DNA of 64,000 nt from assembly GCA_963930775.1 (NCBI GenBank), contig OZ005693.1:7934006-7998005 (forward strand), given 5' to 3'. Each line of letters begins with the position of its first letter. Position 1 is the first letter of the stretch. A model generated the notes under the pieces. The model was not told the origin of the DNA. It did not search any database and worked only from the letters and a program-made list of their open reading frames with translations. Made by a program: the position numbers and the translations under genes. The DNA comes from Cliona cf. orientalis (taxonomy: Eukaryota > Porifera > Demospongiae > Clionaida > Clionaidae). This document shows positions 33,346 through 43,804 of this stretch, piece by piece.

Positions 33346-33552
33346 CCGTATAGCGGGAAATTTTCGAGGGAGAAAACTTTCGCAGATCGGTAGGAAAGGA
33401 GCATTTCGCGGAGAAAACTTTCGTGGAATGCAAAAACTGATCGGATAATGGGTGTGGCATGCCTAGAATTTCGTGGAGAAAACTTTCGCGGGTGGCTGAA
33501 AAATCGCGAAATTCGTGAAAGTTTTCTCCCTCGAAAGTTTCCCGCTATACGG
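33346..33552. mobile_element. 207-bp TA-flanked MITE, copy B, at the inversion breakpoint
   Basis: This is the inverted partner of 30096-30302, with TA at 33344-33345 and 33553-33554. Its left flank is receptor coding sequence (ending gatgg) and its right flank runs within 15 bases into the Tc1/mariner element. Frames inside both copies are chance readings. Confidence 0.88.
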
Positions 33553-33725
33553 TAAATCCACGTTCTACTGTTGATTTCCGTTCCGTTTGAACATTCGTTC
33601 CGTTCCGTTTTCCGCGCCGCGCCGCGCGGTACGTGCACTATGCGCGTGCGCAATTGATCGAATTGAGCGCGAGATTCTGGCTACATGTACATGTATTTAG
33701 CTGTACATGTCCTGGTGTATTTAAT

Positions 33726-34987
33726 ATGGAAAGGTGGGACAGTTACTACCATAATAGCTGGGGTGCATATCCAGCGACCTATGCTGGAGCAAGCCATGTG
33801 AGATATCCAGTACCTCCAGCACCCAACGGTCAACACGGCCCAGCACCCCAGAGTGTTTTCATGTCAGCATCAGGACGTGGAGCACATGCCTGGTCTTCTC
33901 CAAGTCACAGTCAACCACTCGAACCAGCAGAGGAAGAGCTGGTCACATTCAGTCACCGTCGTGAGCCGCCATTCTCTCAGCTTGAAGATGATCCTCAGGT
34001 ATCACTGAGATGCTCACGCCGGGCATTATTTAGAAATGTATTTCATGTGTTACGTCTATGTACGCTATTAAATAGAGTCCTTTGAGCGTTGAAAGTCTAA
34101 GTGAAGATGATGATGCTGGCAGTCATGATGATCAACATGAGAAGGTGATGGTGCAGTCTTCTCTAAGGATTATGATTGTCAATCCAAGTAAGAAGAAAGA
34201 TTACGTTATGGCCAAGATTGATCAGTCAGCTGTTCAGAAAGGAATAGCTTTTGATGAAATGAAACAGCTTATATTAAGCATTTTCCCAAGTGATATTCCT
34301 CAGCCTGATATTGATAAGCTTGAGTTTGGCTATATTGAGCCTGGACATGGACTAAAGGGCAGAAAAGAGTGGATTTTGGATGATGACGAGTTACTTGAGT
34401 TTTTGGAGAGGTGTGAAGGGAAAAAAACCAAGCTTACACTTTGGTGCTATAGCCGAGAATCCTCAAAGGACAAACAAGGCAAGAGGGGATCCAAGCGATC
34501 AAGATCAAAGTCTCCCATAGCTAAAGCATCCAATAAGCCTGGTTCCTCACAGTATGATAAGCATACTGCAAAGATGGCTAAAGTGGATGAAATATACAAA
34601 CAAATAGATGATACACATGGCAGTCGATATTCTGCAGAGCAGAAGAGAGCGTGGGCCCATATGATAGAGATGGGTAAACATGACTCGATCACACAGGCTC
34701 CTAAAAAACGATTTTTCCAGTCATCTTCAAGCTCTGCAAATGATGAACCATCTACATCTGCTCCATCTACAGCCACTACATCCAGCTCAACCACTTGCAC
34801 TACATCTACCACAGCTCCTGCCAGTATCGCCACTTTAGTTACGTCACCTGGACGTAGAGTCAGCATCAGGTCAGAGTGTATTGACCAGCTTCAAAAGTGG
34901 CATGCCTTACTCGATTGTGGTGCTATCAGCAAAGATCAGTATGACGAGTTGCAAGCAACAATATTGTCTGACATTAGGAAGCTCTAA
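33726..34987 (+). CDS. accessory protein of the Tc1/mariner element, two exons, function unknown
   Basis: Exon 1 is 33726-33998 and exon 2 is 34076-34987, joined in phase 0 over a 77-bp intron (gtatca ... aaatag), giving about 394 residues. The first exon is rich in proline, serine and histidine. The second has an acidic start (EDDDAGSHDD), a compact block (SLRIMIVNPSKKKDYVMAKI to LTLWCYS) that could be a PB1- or ubiquitin-like fold, a basic serine/arginine stretch (KRGSKRSRSKSP) that may be a nuclear signal, a low-complexity S/T region and a helical C-terminus (QLQKWHALLDCGAISKDQYD). It is not a known transposase. Its place inside the inverted repeats suggests a helper role in transposition, which is an inference. 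Confidence 0.7.
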
Positions 34988-35128
34988 ACCAATAATCATT
35001 CATCTTTTGTGTATATGCATGATACAATGCATGACTGTACATAATAATATTATTATTGTTAACAAAAATTATAGCTATCGATAGACTGTTCCTATGAAAG
35101 TTGATTTGATTGTCTTTAATTTGTGTAT

Positions 35129-36115
35129 CTAAGGATACCCACAACTTGAAATCCATCCATAGCATTGTGAACTAGTCACACTATCGAATGCTGCTTGAAT
35201 AAGAATTGTTGGATCATTCATGGATTGCCACAGGTCGTCATGGTCCTTCAAGTAGTACTTAATAAAACTGAATGTTTTCTCTATTGGCATGAAGTCAGGG
35301 CTGTAGGGAGGAAGAAATAAGACAAGTATCCCAGCATCTTTGAACAATTGGATTACGTGTCTAACATGATGAATCGAGCAGTTATCTAAAACAGCAATCG
35401 ATTTTGGATTCTCGCCATCAAATGGTAGCATTTCTGGGATTAGGGATCCTCTTACATAATCAAAGAATTTATCGCCATTGACTGATCCTGACATGAGCTC
35501 TACAGCCAAAATGCCAGAAGTTGACATAGCAGCAATAGCTGATATTCTTGTACCCCTATGAAGCCACCTATGATCCACAGCACTCTCCCCTCTCATGGCA
35601 TAGCCAAACCTACGTGTATGATCCTTGCTACTACAACCTGTTTCGTCGATGAACACAAAGCAGTCACGGTGGTACATCTGAATTTCAGCCATGTACTCTC
35701 CACGATACTGGAGCGATCGCTGTTTGGCTGCATGCTGCAACTTCTTGCGAGTAAATCCATGCTTGTGAATAACTTTACACACAGCAGATGGAGAGATACA
35801 CTTTCCACATACATCCTCAACAGCATGACAAAGCTCACTTAGGTACAGACTTGGACTGTCAATAATCAAGCCAATAATAAAAAGCTCATCAGAATGGTTA
35901 AGTGTCCTGAGAGCTCTCCTTTGGGGTGCTGGTTTTGCTAGCACATCACCAGTATCTAAAAAGAGATGGTTGATGTGGTACACGGTACCCAGAGCAACAT
36001 TGAGATTTTTAGCTATGGTGCGATATGGAAGTTCCATCCCAATTCTCTGCCAAACCATTCTCCACCTAAGATCGGCTGCATATGGAGCTTTTCTACGAGG
36101 CTCCGCAGATGTCAT
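35129..36115 (-). CDS. Tc1/mariner (IS630-type) DD34E transposase
   Basis: An intact frame of 328 residues on the minus strand. The N-terminus has a helix-turn-helix (YRTIAKNLNVALGTVYHI) and a second DNA-binding region. The catalytic triad is clear: D in FVFIDETG, D in SIAVLDNCSIHH, and E in YSPDFMPIEKTF, with 34 residues between the second D and the E. The enzyme would cut and paste the surrounding 2.69-kb element at TA sites in the nucleus. It is convergent with the accessory gene, their stops about 140 bases apart. Confidence 0.9.
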   Translation of the reverse strand: MTSAEPRRKAPYAADLRWRMVWQRIGMELPYRTIAKNLNVALGTVYHINHLFLDTGDVLAKPAPQRRALRTLNHSDELFIIGLIIDSPSLYLSELCHAVEDVCGKCISPSAVCKVIHKHGFTRKKLQHAAKQRSLQYRGEYMAEIQMYHRDCFVFIDETGCSSKDHTRRFGYAMRGESAVDHRWLHRGTRISAIAAMSTSGILAVELMSGSVNGDKFFDYVRGSLIPEMLPFDGENPKSIAVLDNCSIHHVRHVIQLFKDAGILVLFLPPYSPDFMPIEKTFSFIKYYLKDHDDLWQSMNDPTILIQAAFDSVTSSQCYGWISSCGYP

Positions 36116-36256
36116 GATGGTTTAGCTCCAATTAATAGCTGCAGGGACACTCACACACTGATGCACGTTTCAAATATCGCGCGTCACGCGTCACCTTGTG
36201 CGCGCGGCGCGGAACGCGGAACGGAACGAACGTTCAAACGGAACGGAAATCAACAG

Positions 36257-37346
36257 TATTAAGTAACTATACGTGAAATCCACGGAAAACTGGATATTTC
36301 CTGGTTTCTGAAACTAATACACGGTGTAGGGAAAGTTTCTGGAAACGGTTTCCAGAACAGTCTACACGTAGACCCCAAAATTTAATTTCTGCTGACGTCA
36401 GCAAAAATGTGCTGAGTGTGCACAGCACATTCAGGGTCACTGTATGCTGGCCCTCGTACAGCCAAGTGAAAGTGTCCAGATAAGCGGTTTAGAGGCTTTG
36501 CAGTCAGAGGTAGGATGGATATTTATTATCAGTCACTCTAAGTTCTGAATAGTGTCGTCGATCAGGCTACAAGGAGGCAAACGCACACAAACTAAAGTAA
36601 GTGTCTGGGGCCAACTTGAATTTTTGTACGATTTTGGGGTGGCGGTTTTTACGCCACGCCGGTGTGTTTAGAATGTTTATATGTTTGGGATGAACGTATA
36701 CTTTTCTCTAGAAGTTTCTCTATTATACAGGTGGAGAATTATGGCCGTCTAAAATCTTCAAAAAATTAGGTGAAATCGACCGTTTGTGTACGATTGCCTT
36801 ACCAGATGGCTACTCTTCAAACCCAAGAAAACAAACTATATCTATCCATAAAACAGTATCTCTGTTATGACATCAATTGGACTTACAGTTTTGTCATGAT
36901 GGCAGCTTTTGTACAGCCATTATTCGATTTTTGTTTCATTTTTGCCAACTTGAATTTTTGTACGATTTTGGGGTGGGCCACGCCCCGAGTTCTGGCGCTC
37001 CGTATACCTTCATTCCCACGAGTTCTTCAAGGAAAACGAGTGTTGAAGGCTAACTCTGTCTTAAATAGCGTACAAACTTTTGATAAAACTGGACTCTGTG
37101 GCCATTTTTTGGCGGGAAGGCGCTTCTTCCCGGTAAAACAATTATTGATTGTACAAAGATTGCATCTCATTGGTCCCCGCCTACAAGTGCATGTTGATGA
37201 CGTAAAATGTGCGTGGGCGTGCAGCTGGAATTAAAATTGGCCGAACCCCGGGGTCTTCGTGTAGACTGGAAACGGGCCAGGTATAATAGACAAATACATG
37301 CGTACGCAGACGACCTCGGACGACCATTACCATCAAGTTGTGCGTA
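36257..37346. other. intergenic region with a 33-bp direct repeat, upstream of the recombinase gene
   Basis: The sequence aacttgaatttttgtacgat is repeated at about 36612-36643 and 36949-36980. The rest is unexplained apart from a possible promoter just before 37347. A 154-codon frame at 36770-37234 has no motif that I trust. Confidence 0.45.
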
Positions 37347-40103
37347 ATGGCTAGCGACGGCGGAGCCTCGGGCGAAGCAGCAGGGATGGAAATTGCTGAG
37401 CTCGAGCAAGAGCCAACAGAATGTGAAAGTGAGGTACCTGGGTAAGGCCCGAATGTGAATGCCAGGGGTGGTCTGGGTACCAGAATGGGGCCGAGACTAT
37501 GGGGCACGAGACTAGGACTGTGGCAGGAGGTTAGGCACTCACCGATCTGATATTTATATCATGTGAAAAGTTCAAGATGCTGGGTATAGTGGCTCAGCAG
37601 CTTGAATTTAGCACATTTGCTTCTCAGGGTCATGGGTACGTGGGAGTACGGTACCGAGTTAGCACCACATAATTAAAAACATTATAGTCACGGATTCCAC
37701 CTTGACCCCCCCCCCCCCCCCCAAATGTATTCTTGGTGAACGACTAATTGATTGCAGTGGTGAGGGCTCAACAGTGCCAGGGGTCAACAATGTGTTTGAT
37801 CTAAGGAGTCGGAGGTGGCAGGAAAATGGGGCAGGTGTTATGTTTGGTAATGAGGTAAACATCATAGCTACAACTTTGAATTAACACTAACCATGATCGT
37901 GGATTTTGAGATGCATAATTATGCTAGTGACTAAGTCAGAGGAGGTCAGACATGATTACACATGTACTTGACTGCCGCATCAGGAATTTTAATTTACACC
38001 GTGCATGTTTATTGATGAGTCGATGTCAGCCATTTTTATGCTGGGTATGGTGGTCCAGGAGTGCTCTCTCCAAAAGGTACTGATGATTGTCAAGTACAGG
38101 TTTTAGAAATTAAGTGCCTAATTCATCCAGTAGTGTGCTTTATCAGTCTGGGCCTGTTCTTACATACATGCCTTGAAGACTGGGACACAGCAGGTCTCAG
38201 GTACTAAATCGATTATAGAGTTGCAATTGCTGTTTTAACCTTGAAGCTATGTACTCTTGGCAATGGTCAGGCCAGTCGTAGATTGGTGAGCTATAGTGAC
38301 TTGCTAGTTTAGAATACTTTTGCTGACAAAGCAATTTTTGGCTCACACATGATCACGTCTTCCTCTGGGTTCTAGTCACTGCATGGATCTCACTGTAATC
38401 TATACTGTATTACTTTCGTACAGTATGTTGATGTGTAGCTACACCCTTCAATGTACATAATTTTATACTCATTACAACAATTATATTATACAGGTACAGG
38501 TTGCTTTGAACATTGCCCCAAGTCTAGTAGCTTCAAGGTTATCAGAAAAAACAAAGAGGGTTTATAATGTGGTAGGTCATGTTAATGTAATGATGCTATT
38601 TCCTATATTATAGCTCATTATTAATGTTTACCTAATAATATTCAGAAATACCAACTATTGGTACGTTTTGCCGCTTCAATGGACCCTCCGGTGCTCATTA
38701 ATGTTGGTATTGAACCAGCCCCACCACAAGTTGTTATTGCATACGTATATACTTCAGTAAGTTACAAATAGATTGCTCTTACAGTAATTGTATACATGTA
38801 GCTAATTATAATAACATTACTATTGTATAAGTGGTAGAATTGTAGGAAATCCATTTATGTGCTCAGAAGTCATCGTATCCTATATATAGCATGCATGAAT
38901 GCATGCTCAGTGCAAGTATTATAATAATTGATAACCACCAATATAACACAATTGGTACATACAAATTTGACTTAACAACTATCTTACAGGAAGTATATCA
39001 TTCCATTCTGCGAGGCATTACTAGGCCTGACTTTTGTGCTTCACATGGGCGTCCTGTTATTCTTCCTGAGTCAGCTAGAAGATTCTCAATTCCAGATTTA
39101 GTTAAGATGCATGACTATGTGATGCATCATGCAACCGATGAGAACATCCGTAACTGGGCCTATATCATTATGTCGATTGGACTGTTCTTACGTCAAGACG
39201 AGGCAGCAAACTTACTACTGAGCAGTATTACTCCTGCAACAAATCCCAACTCTGGTGAGCCTATCATGACTCCAGAGGGTTTGCCCCACTGCCTGGTGGT
39301 TACAATTAAACATGACAAGACAAACCAAGATGGTCCAGGTAATACTATGTCCTATTATAATATTATTAATAATATGATTGAGAGCGTTAACATTGTATTA
39401 TTCACTGTAGGCAGGCAGTTATTCTTGAGACGAAATGTTAAAAACCTTCATCTCTGTCCAGTGATATCCTTATTGACATGGCTATCTATACTAAGGTATA
39501 GCTATACACTGGTATCAGTCTGTGCACTGCGATAATTTTTATAGTATATAGCCTTTATTACATGCACCAACGATGTGCTATCATAATATTATTATTCATT
39601 ATAATAATAGAGATAAGTACAAGTGCACAAAGGGTTATGTTTTCACATCTTTGAGAAAAGGGCAACTCAATTCCAGGCTGTCAGCAGCTCATTTTCTACA
39701 GATTGTAAAAGGACTGGCGAAAGGTATAGATCACAATAATATTATTATAATTAGCATTATTAGTATTATTATCATGCAGACTCAGATTTGCCACACTGGA
39801 ATGAATATGGAACACACAGTATGCGACACACAGCTGCATACTTTGCTTCTTGGATTGGAGTGCCACCTGAGACTATTCAGGTAGCTAAGTAGCTACTGCT
39901 AGCTATACTGAATACATTTAACTTGTATTTATTGTCCTCTAAACAATGATTTATAGATACTGGGCAGATGGAACTCAACGGTTTATTTTACTTATGTGAA
40001 GTCAGCTGATAAGGACAAAAGAGACTGGACAAGTTTGAATGTTGAAAATGCAGCTGACCCTGTAGAGAGTAATATGGATATTTTTGGCTCTGCTAGGTCG
40101 TAA
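37347..40103 (+). CDS. intron-rich tyrosine recombinase (Crypton-like), eight exons
   Basis: Exons read as 37347-37433, 38494-38571, 38646-38756, 38990-39338, 39411-39495, 39611-39723, 39780-39880 and 39957-40103. All introns are gt...ag and all phases agree, giving about 356 residues. The exon 4 product holds the first catalytic arginine (SIGLFLRQDEAANLL) and a beta-hairpin lysine candidate (IKHDKTNQ). Exon 7 has the HxxR box (THSMRHTAAYFASW), and exon 8 has the final W and nucleophilic Y (QILGRWNSTVYFTYVKS). This set defines a DNA breaking-rejoining tyrosine recombinase. Exon 1 (MASDGGASGEAAG) and the exact exon 2 acceptor (38494 or 38500) are less sure. An ATTAAA at about 40145 may be the polyadenylation signal. 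Many introns suggest a domesticated host gene rather than an active element. Confidence 0.8.
37434..38493 (+). other. first intron of the recombinase gene
   Basis: The proposed intron of about 1.06 kb contains a run of 17 C (37706-37722). A small additional exon cannot be excluded here; I found none that fits the phase. Confidence 0.45.
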
Positions 40104-40109
40104 TATGAC

Positions 40110-40343
40110 TCAGTGTATTAGTTTATAGATGATATAGCTTTGTATTAAAGCCATAGCACGATATATCCTGAAGACCAGACAATAACAGTCACAGTGCCGT
40201 GTAGCTGCATGACAGTCACAGTCCCTCCACATAGTATCTACCCTATCAGGCCAATACTGAGTCAATAGCGCCGCTTCCTCTATTGTCATAGGCTCAACGA
40301 GCAGCACATCTATCTTTATCACGTTCTTAGCTGCTCCTCGCAT
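40110..40343 (-). CDS. small hypothetical protein
   Basis: A 77-codon minus-strand frame, convergent with the recombinase gene. It begins MRGAAKNVIKIDVLLVEP and has a cysteine/histidine cluster (CDCHAATRHCDCYC). The open frame extends upstream to an acceptor-like AG near 40398, so it could be a last exon. No family was recognised; chance is possible. Confidence 0.25.
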   Translation of the reverse strand: MRGAAKNVIKIDVLLVEPMTIEEAALLTQYWPDRVDTMWRDCDCHAATRHCDCYCLVFRIYRAMALIQSYIIYKLIH

Positions 40344-40464
40344 TCTTGAGCTGACGATGAGTTTGTCTCTCTCCTGCTTTGGAGCCTTACTGTACTTCTA
40401 ATTCTCGATATGTAAAAACACGAGGGTAAATTTGCAATTCGCTAAATTAGAACGGCACATATAC

Positions 40465-40797
40465 TGTTGGAAACTGTGACTCTTGTACTGTTAATTGTAA
40501 TTAGTAGAGTTAACTATTGTTGTTAGGTAGTAATTAAGTAATAGTGTTCTGGAACCTTCTGTCTGATTTGTGCTGTTGATTAGGGTATTATGGTGATGCT
40601 GTCTGTGTGTGAATGTTCTTATGTGTGATAGTGTTTGTCTGTGAACGTGTCTGTGAACAGTTTATGTGAGATGTCAAGTCATTCTAGAATGTTCTAGAAC
40701 TCTGTTAGGTTTTCTACTATAAGTTCTATTCTATCTACATTTGTACGTTGAGTTGACTATTCTATTCTATCTATGCTAAATGCTGATTGAAATAACA
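40465..40797 (+). repeat. 5' LTR of the copia element
   Basis: 333 bp, tgttggaaac ... gaaataaca. One difference from the 3' LTR (taactattg versus tagctattg). Confidence 0.93.
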
Positions 40798-40811
40798 GGT
40801 TATGGGCCCAG
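40798..40811 (+). promoter_or_regulatory. primer binding site
   Basis: ggttatgggcccag directly after the 5' LTR is complementary to the anticodon arm of initiator Met-tRNA, the half-tRNA primer type known from Drosophila copia. Confidence 0.8.
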
Positions 40812-40927
40812 AGAACGCCTAAACTGAGCAGCTAGAGTAGTGAAGTAGTCTGAGCAGAACGCAATCTGAACGAGGAGTCGAATCAGTGGTCTGTGTAACG
40901 GCGATACAAAGTTGAACAGAATCGATC

Positions 40928-43774
40928 ATGGAAGACAAGTGGATTGTTGATAAATTAACTGGATCTCAGAATTGGATCACATGGAAATTCCAGTTGAAGC
41001 ATCTTTTGCTTGCCAAAGGCCTATGGAAGTATGTCGATGGATCTGCTGTGCTTGCAGAAGGTGCTACAGCGGAACAACGAGCAAAGCATCAAAGTGAGTC
41101 GCAAAAGGCGTTTTCTATCATCACTATGTCAGTCAATACATCGCAGCTTTACCTTATAACCTCCTGTGAAGAGCCGAAGGAGGCCTGGGATGTTCTTAAG
41201 AAGCATTTTGAGAGGGAAACTCTGTCGAACAAACTCTTTCTTAAGAAGCAGTATTTTCGAAAGGAAATGAGTGAAGGCAGCTCTGTTGACATGCACCTGA
41301 AGGAAATGAAAGAACTAACCGATAAACTCAGCTCAATTGGTGCACCCATCTCTGAAGAAGATCAGGTTGTCACTCTTCTTGGAAGCTTGCCTCCATCATT
41401 CTCTACTGTAGTCACTGCTCTCGAGGCACGTGCAGACGATCTGACAATGGACTTTGTTCAACAGCAGCTGATCCATCATGAACGAAAGCTCAAAACTCGG
41501 GAATCGAAGCCTCAAGCCCTACATGATTCAGCGCTAGTGGGAGCTCAGAAGCGGCAACCCCCAAAGTGCTGGGCCTGTGACGAAGTTGGGCACATTCAAA
41601 GATTTTGTCCAAAACGGAAAGAGAAGTCGACATCAATGCACCGAGCAAAGATTACTACTGAAGTTAAAGTTGAATCCGATAGTGATGGCGAGAGAGCATT
41701 CTCAGCGTATGAGGAAGTGTCTGATGATCAATGGTTGATAGACTCTGGTGCATCTACTCATATGACCCCCAAGAGAGAATATTTCACGAAGTATCGATCA
41801 TTCTCTACTCCTGAGGAAGTTAGCCTGGGTGATGGTAGGGTTGTTGAGGCAGTGGGAGTTGAAACTGTCCGATTGAATATGCAGTTTAAAGTCAGCAACA
41901 ATAAGACAGCAGTGATGTACGATGTGTTGCATGTTCCAAAGTTGGCCTGCAATTTATTTTCCGTAAGAGCAGCGGCGAAAAGAGGGAACACAATCAAATT
42001 TGGTCAATCGCAGTGTTGGATCAGAGGACCGAAAGGAACTCTTGACGGAATGGGCTACTTAGAGGGAAAGTTGTACCATTTAAAGTGTGAAGTTGTAGCT
42101 GGCAAAGAAACTGCATCGATGGTGTCAGGTGATTTATCTGATGTTGACCTATGGCATCAACGTCTAGGTCATCTAAACCGACGACAGCTGAATACCCTGG
42201 TGAACCAAGGCTTAGCATCTGGCATTAAGCTATCTACAACTTCGAAGTTGTCATTCTGTGAAGGATGTGTGGAGGGGAAGATGCAACGTAAACCGTTTAA
42301 GCCTGTGATGCATCGGCAGTCGAAAAGGAAACTAGAACTTGTTCATAGTGATGTGTGCGGACCCCTCCAAGTCGAATCAATCGGTGGAAGTCGATATTTT
42401 GTCACGTTCATTGATGACTATTCCAGGTGTGTCTCTGTTCATTTTATCAAGTACAAAACAGAAGTGTTCGAAAAATTCAAGCATTTTGAGGCAATGGTGA
42501 CAAAGGAATGTGGTGAGCCGATAAGGAAGCTCAGAACAGACAACGGGGGTGAGTATATGTCCAAGGACTTCCAGACATATCTCACATCGAAAGGAATTGA
42601 ACATCAGCTTACTGTACCACATTCTCCCCAACAGAATGGAGTAGCTGAACGGCTAAATCGTACACTCATGGAATCAGCTAGAGCTATGCTGTCACATGCC
42701 AATCTACCGAAGAAATTTTGGGCTGAAGCAGTAGCAACTGCTGCCTATCTCCGGAATCGTACTACCACATCTGCTAATGAAGAGCAGCTTACACCGTTTG
42801 AAAAGTGGTATGGCCACAAACCCAACATCAGTCATCTCAAGGTATTTGGGTGTGCGGCCTACAGTCATGTGCCCAACACAGAGCGGAGGAAGCTTGACGA
42901 AAAGGCTCAAAGAATGTGTTTTATTGGCTACAGTAAAAATCCAAAGGGTTACAGATTGATTGATATGAATACTGACAAAATTGTCCTTAGAAGAGATGTT
43001 GTATTTTACGAGACTGATTTTCAATTTTTAAAGCGAGTAAATGATGAAAGTGTGTCTATTTCACCCGAGTTAGTAGATGAAACTGAAGATGACGCAATTG
43101 AATGTGAGCCTCAACGAGAAGAGCCTCAACCAGAAGAGCCACCACGAAGATCGCAACGAGCAGTTCGACGTCCAGAATACTATGGATATTCTGGTGACAC
43201 TACCACGACTGAACTTGCTGACACAGCAATGCTAGTTGAGCACTGTGCATACACAGTGCAAGAGGTACCTGGGACAGGAACATCTGATGAAGTTTATACT
43301 GGTCCACACGAAAAGGAGTCAGAGTACCAATCCCTCATTGACCATGACACAGGGAGTCTGGAAGAGCTACCAGAAAGACGAACAGCAGTCGGATCCAAAG
43401 ATGATCATGTGAGCAAGAAGCAGGAGGTGGCTGCGCTTTCCTCATCAGAAATCGAACATGTGGCATTAAGTCTGGCTGTACTGGTAGCATCGCTTCAAAC
43501 ATTGTTCACCGATCTGCAGATATCAATCGCTATCAAGGAAGACAACCAAAGAGCAATTGCACAGGCACGAAATTCAATTGGTCACACCCAGACGAAGCAC
43601 ATCGATATCTGGTTTTGTATCATACGCAAAGCACTGGCCATGAAAGAAGGTATCACTGATAATATTGTGCATTGTCTCACATCTCAAATATTTACTGATT
43701 TGCTTACAAAACCGATTCTCTGTGGCCAGTTAGCCAGAGAACTTGCATACTCTAATGGGGATGGAGGAACTTAG
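40928..43774 (+). CDS. copia Gag-Pol polyprotein lacking reverse transcriptase
   Basis: One frame of 948 residues. Domains in order: Gag (WKFQLKHLLLAKGLWKYVDG); zinc knuckle CWACDEVGHIQRFC at ~214; aspartic protease DSGAST at ~271; integrase zinc region LWHQRLGHLNRRQL ... CEGC at ~408-450; integrase core with D in HSDVCG (~473), D in RTDNGGEY (~536) and E in GVAERLNRT (~572). After the proline-rich linker (EEPQPEEPPRRSQRAVRRP) the frame goes from TAVGSK, just before where WVFK and the RT domain belong, directly to an RNase H end (KKQEVAALSSSEIEHVALSL, EDNQRAIAQARN, TKHIDI). The YVDD-bearing RT and the start of RNase H are thus deleted without loss of frame. The copy could still supply Gag and integrase, but cannot copy itself. 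Confidence 0.92.
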   Translation: MEDKWIVDKLTGSQNWITWKFQLKHLLLAKGLWKYVDGSAVLAEGATAEQRAKHQSESQKAFSIITMSVNTSQLYLITSCEEPKEAWDVLKKHFERETLSNKLFLKKQYFRKEMSEGSSVDMHLKEMKELTDKLSSIGAPISEEDQVVTLLGSLPPSFSTVVTALEARADDLTMDFVQQQLIHHERKLKTRESKPQALHDSALVGAQKRQPPKCWACDEVGHIQRFCPKRKEKSTSMHRAKITTEVKVESDSDGERAFSAYEEVSDDQWLIDSGASTHMTPKREYFTKYRSFSTPEEVSLGDGRVVEAVGVETVRLNMQFKVSNNKTAVMYDVLHVPKLACNLFSVRAAAKRGNTIKFGQSQCWIRGPKGTLDGMGYLEGKLYHLKCEVVAGKETASMVSGDLSDVDLWHQRLGHLNRRQLNTLVNQGLASGIKLSTTSKLSFCEGCVEGKMQRKPFKPVMHRQSKRKLELVHSDVCGPLQVESIGGSRYFVTFIDDYSRCVSVHFIKYKTEVFEKFKHFEAMVTKECGEPIRKLRTDNGGEYMSKDFQTYLTSKGIEHQLTVPHSPQQNGVAERLNRTLMESARAMLSHANLPKKFWAEAVATAAYLRNRTTTSANEEQLTPFEKWYGHKPNISHLKVFGCAAYSHVPNTERRKLDEKAQRMCFIGYSKNPKGYRLIDMNTDKIVLRRDVVFYETDFQFLKRVNDESVSISPELVDETEDDAIECEPQREEPQPEEPPRRSQRAVRRPEYYGYSGDTTTTELADTAMLVEHCAYTVQEVPGTGTSDEVYTGPHEKESEYQSLIDHDTGSLEELPERRTAVGSKDDHVSKKQEVAALSSSEIEHVALSLAVLVASLQTLFTDLQISIAIKEDNQRAIAQARNSIGHTQTKHIDIWFCIIRKALAMKEGITDNIVHCLTSQIFTDLLTKPILCGQLARELAYSNGDGGT

Positions 43775-43795
43775 TTTCGATTAACTCTTCTAATT

Positions 43796-43804
43796 AAGTG
43801 GGAG
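43796..43804 (+). promoter_or_regulatory. polypurine tract
   Basis: aagtgggag lies immediately before the 3' LTR, the expected place for plus-strand priming. Confidence 0.7.

Larger units (their letters stand above)
33568..36256. mobile_element. two-gene Tc1/mariner-type DNA transposon
   Basis: The ends are inverted repeats of about 55 bp (ctgttgatttccgttccgtt at the left, its complement ending atcaacag at the right), GC-rich on the inner side, each flanked by TA (33566-33567 and 36257-36258). Inside lie two convergent genes: a spliced plus-strand gene of unknown function (33726-34987) and an intact DD34E transposase on the minus strand (35129-36115). The ends and both frames look undamaged, so the element could be recent. 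It sits 15 bp from MITE copy B. Confidence 0.85.

Noticed and set aside
36770-37234. 154-codon plus-strand frame
   Set aside because: It spans a direct repeat and promoter-like sequence, its composition is unlike the neighbouring genes and no motif is seen; the recombinase gene starts just downstream.
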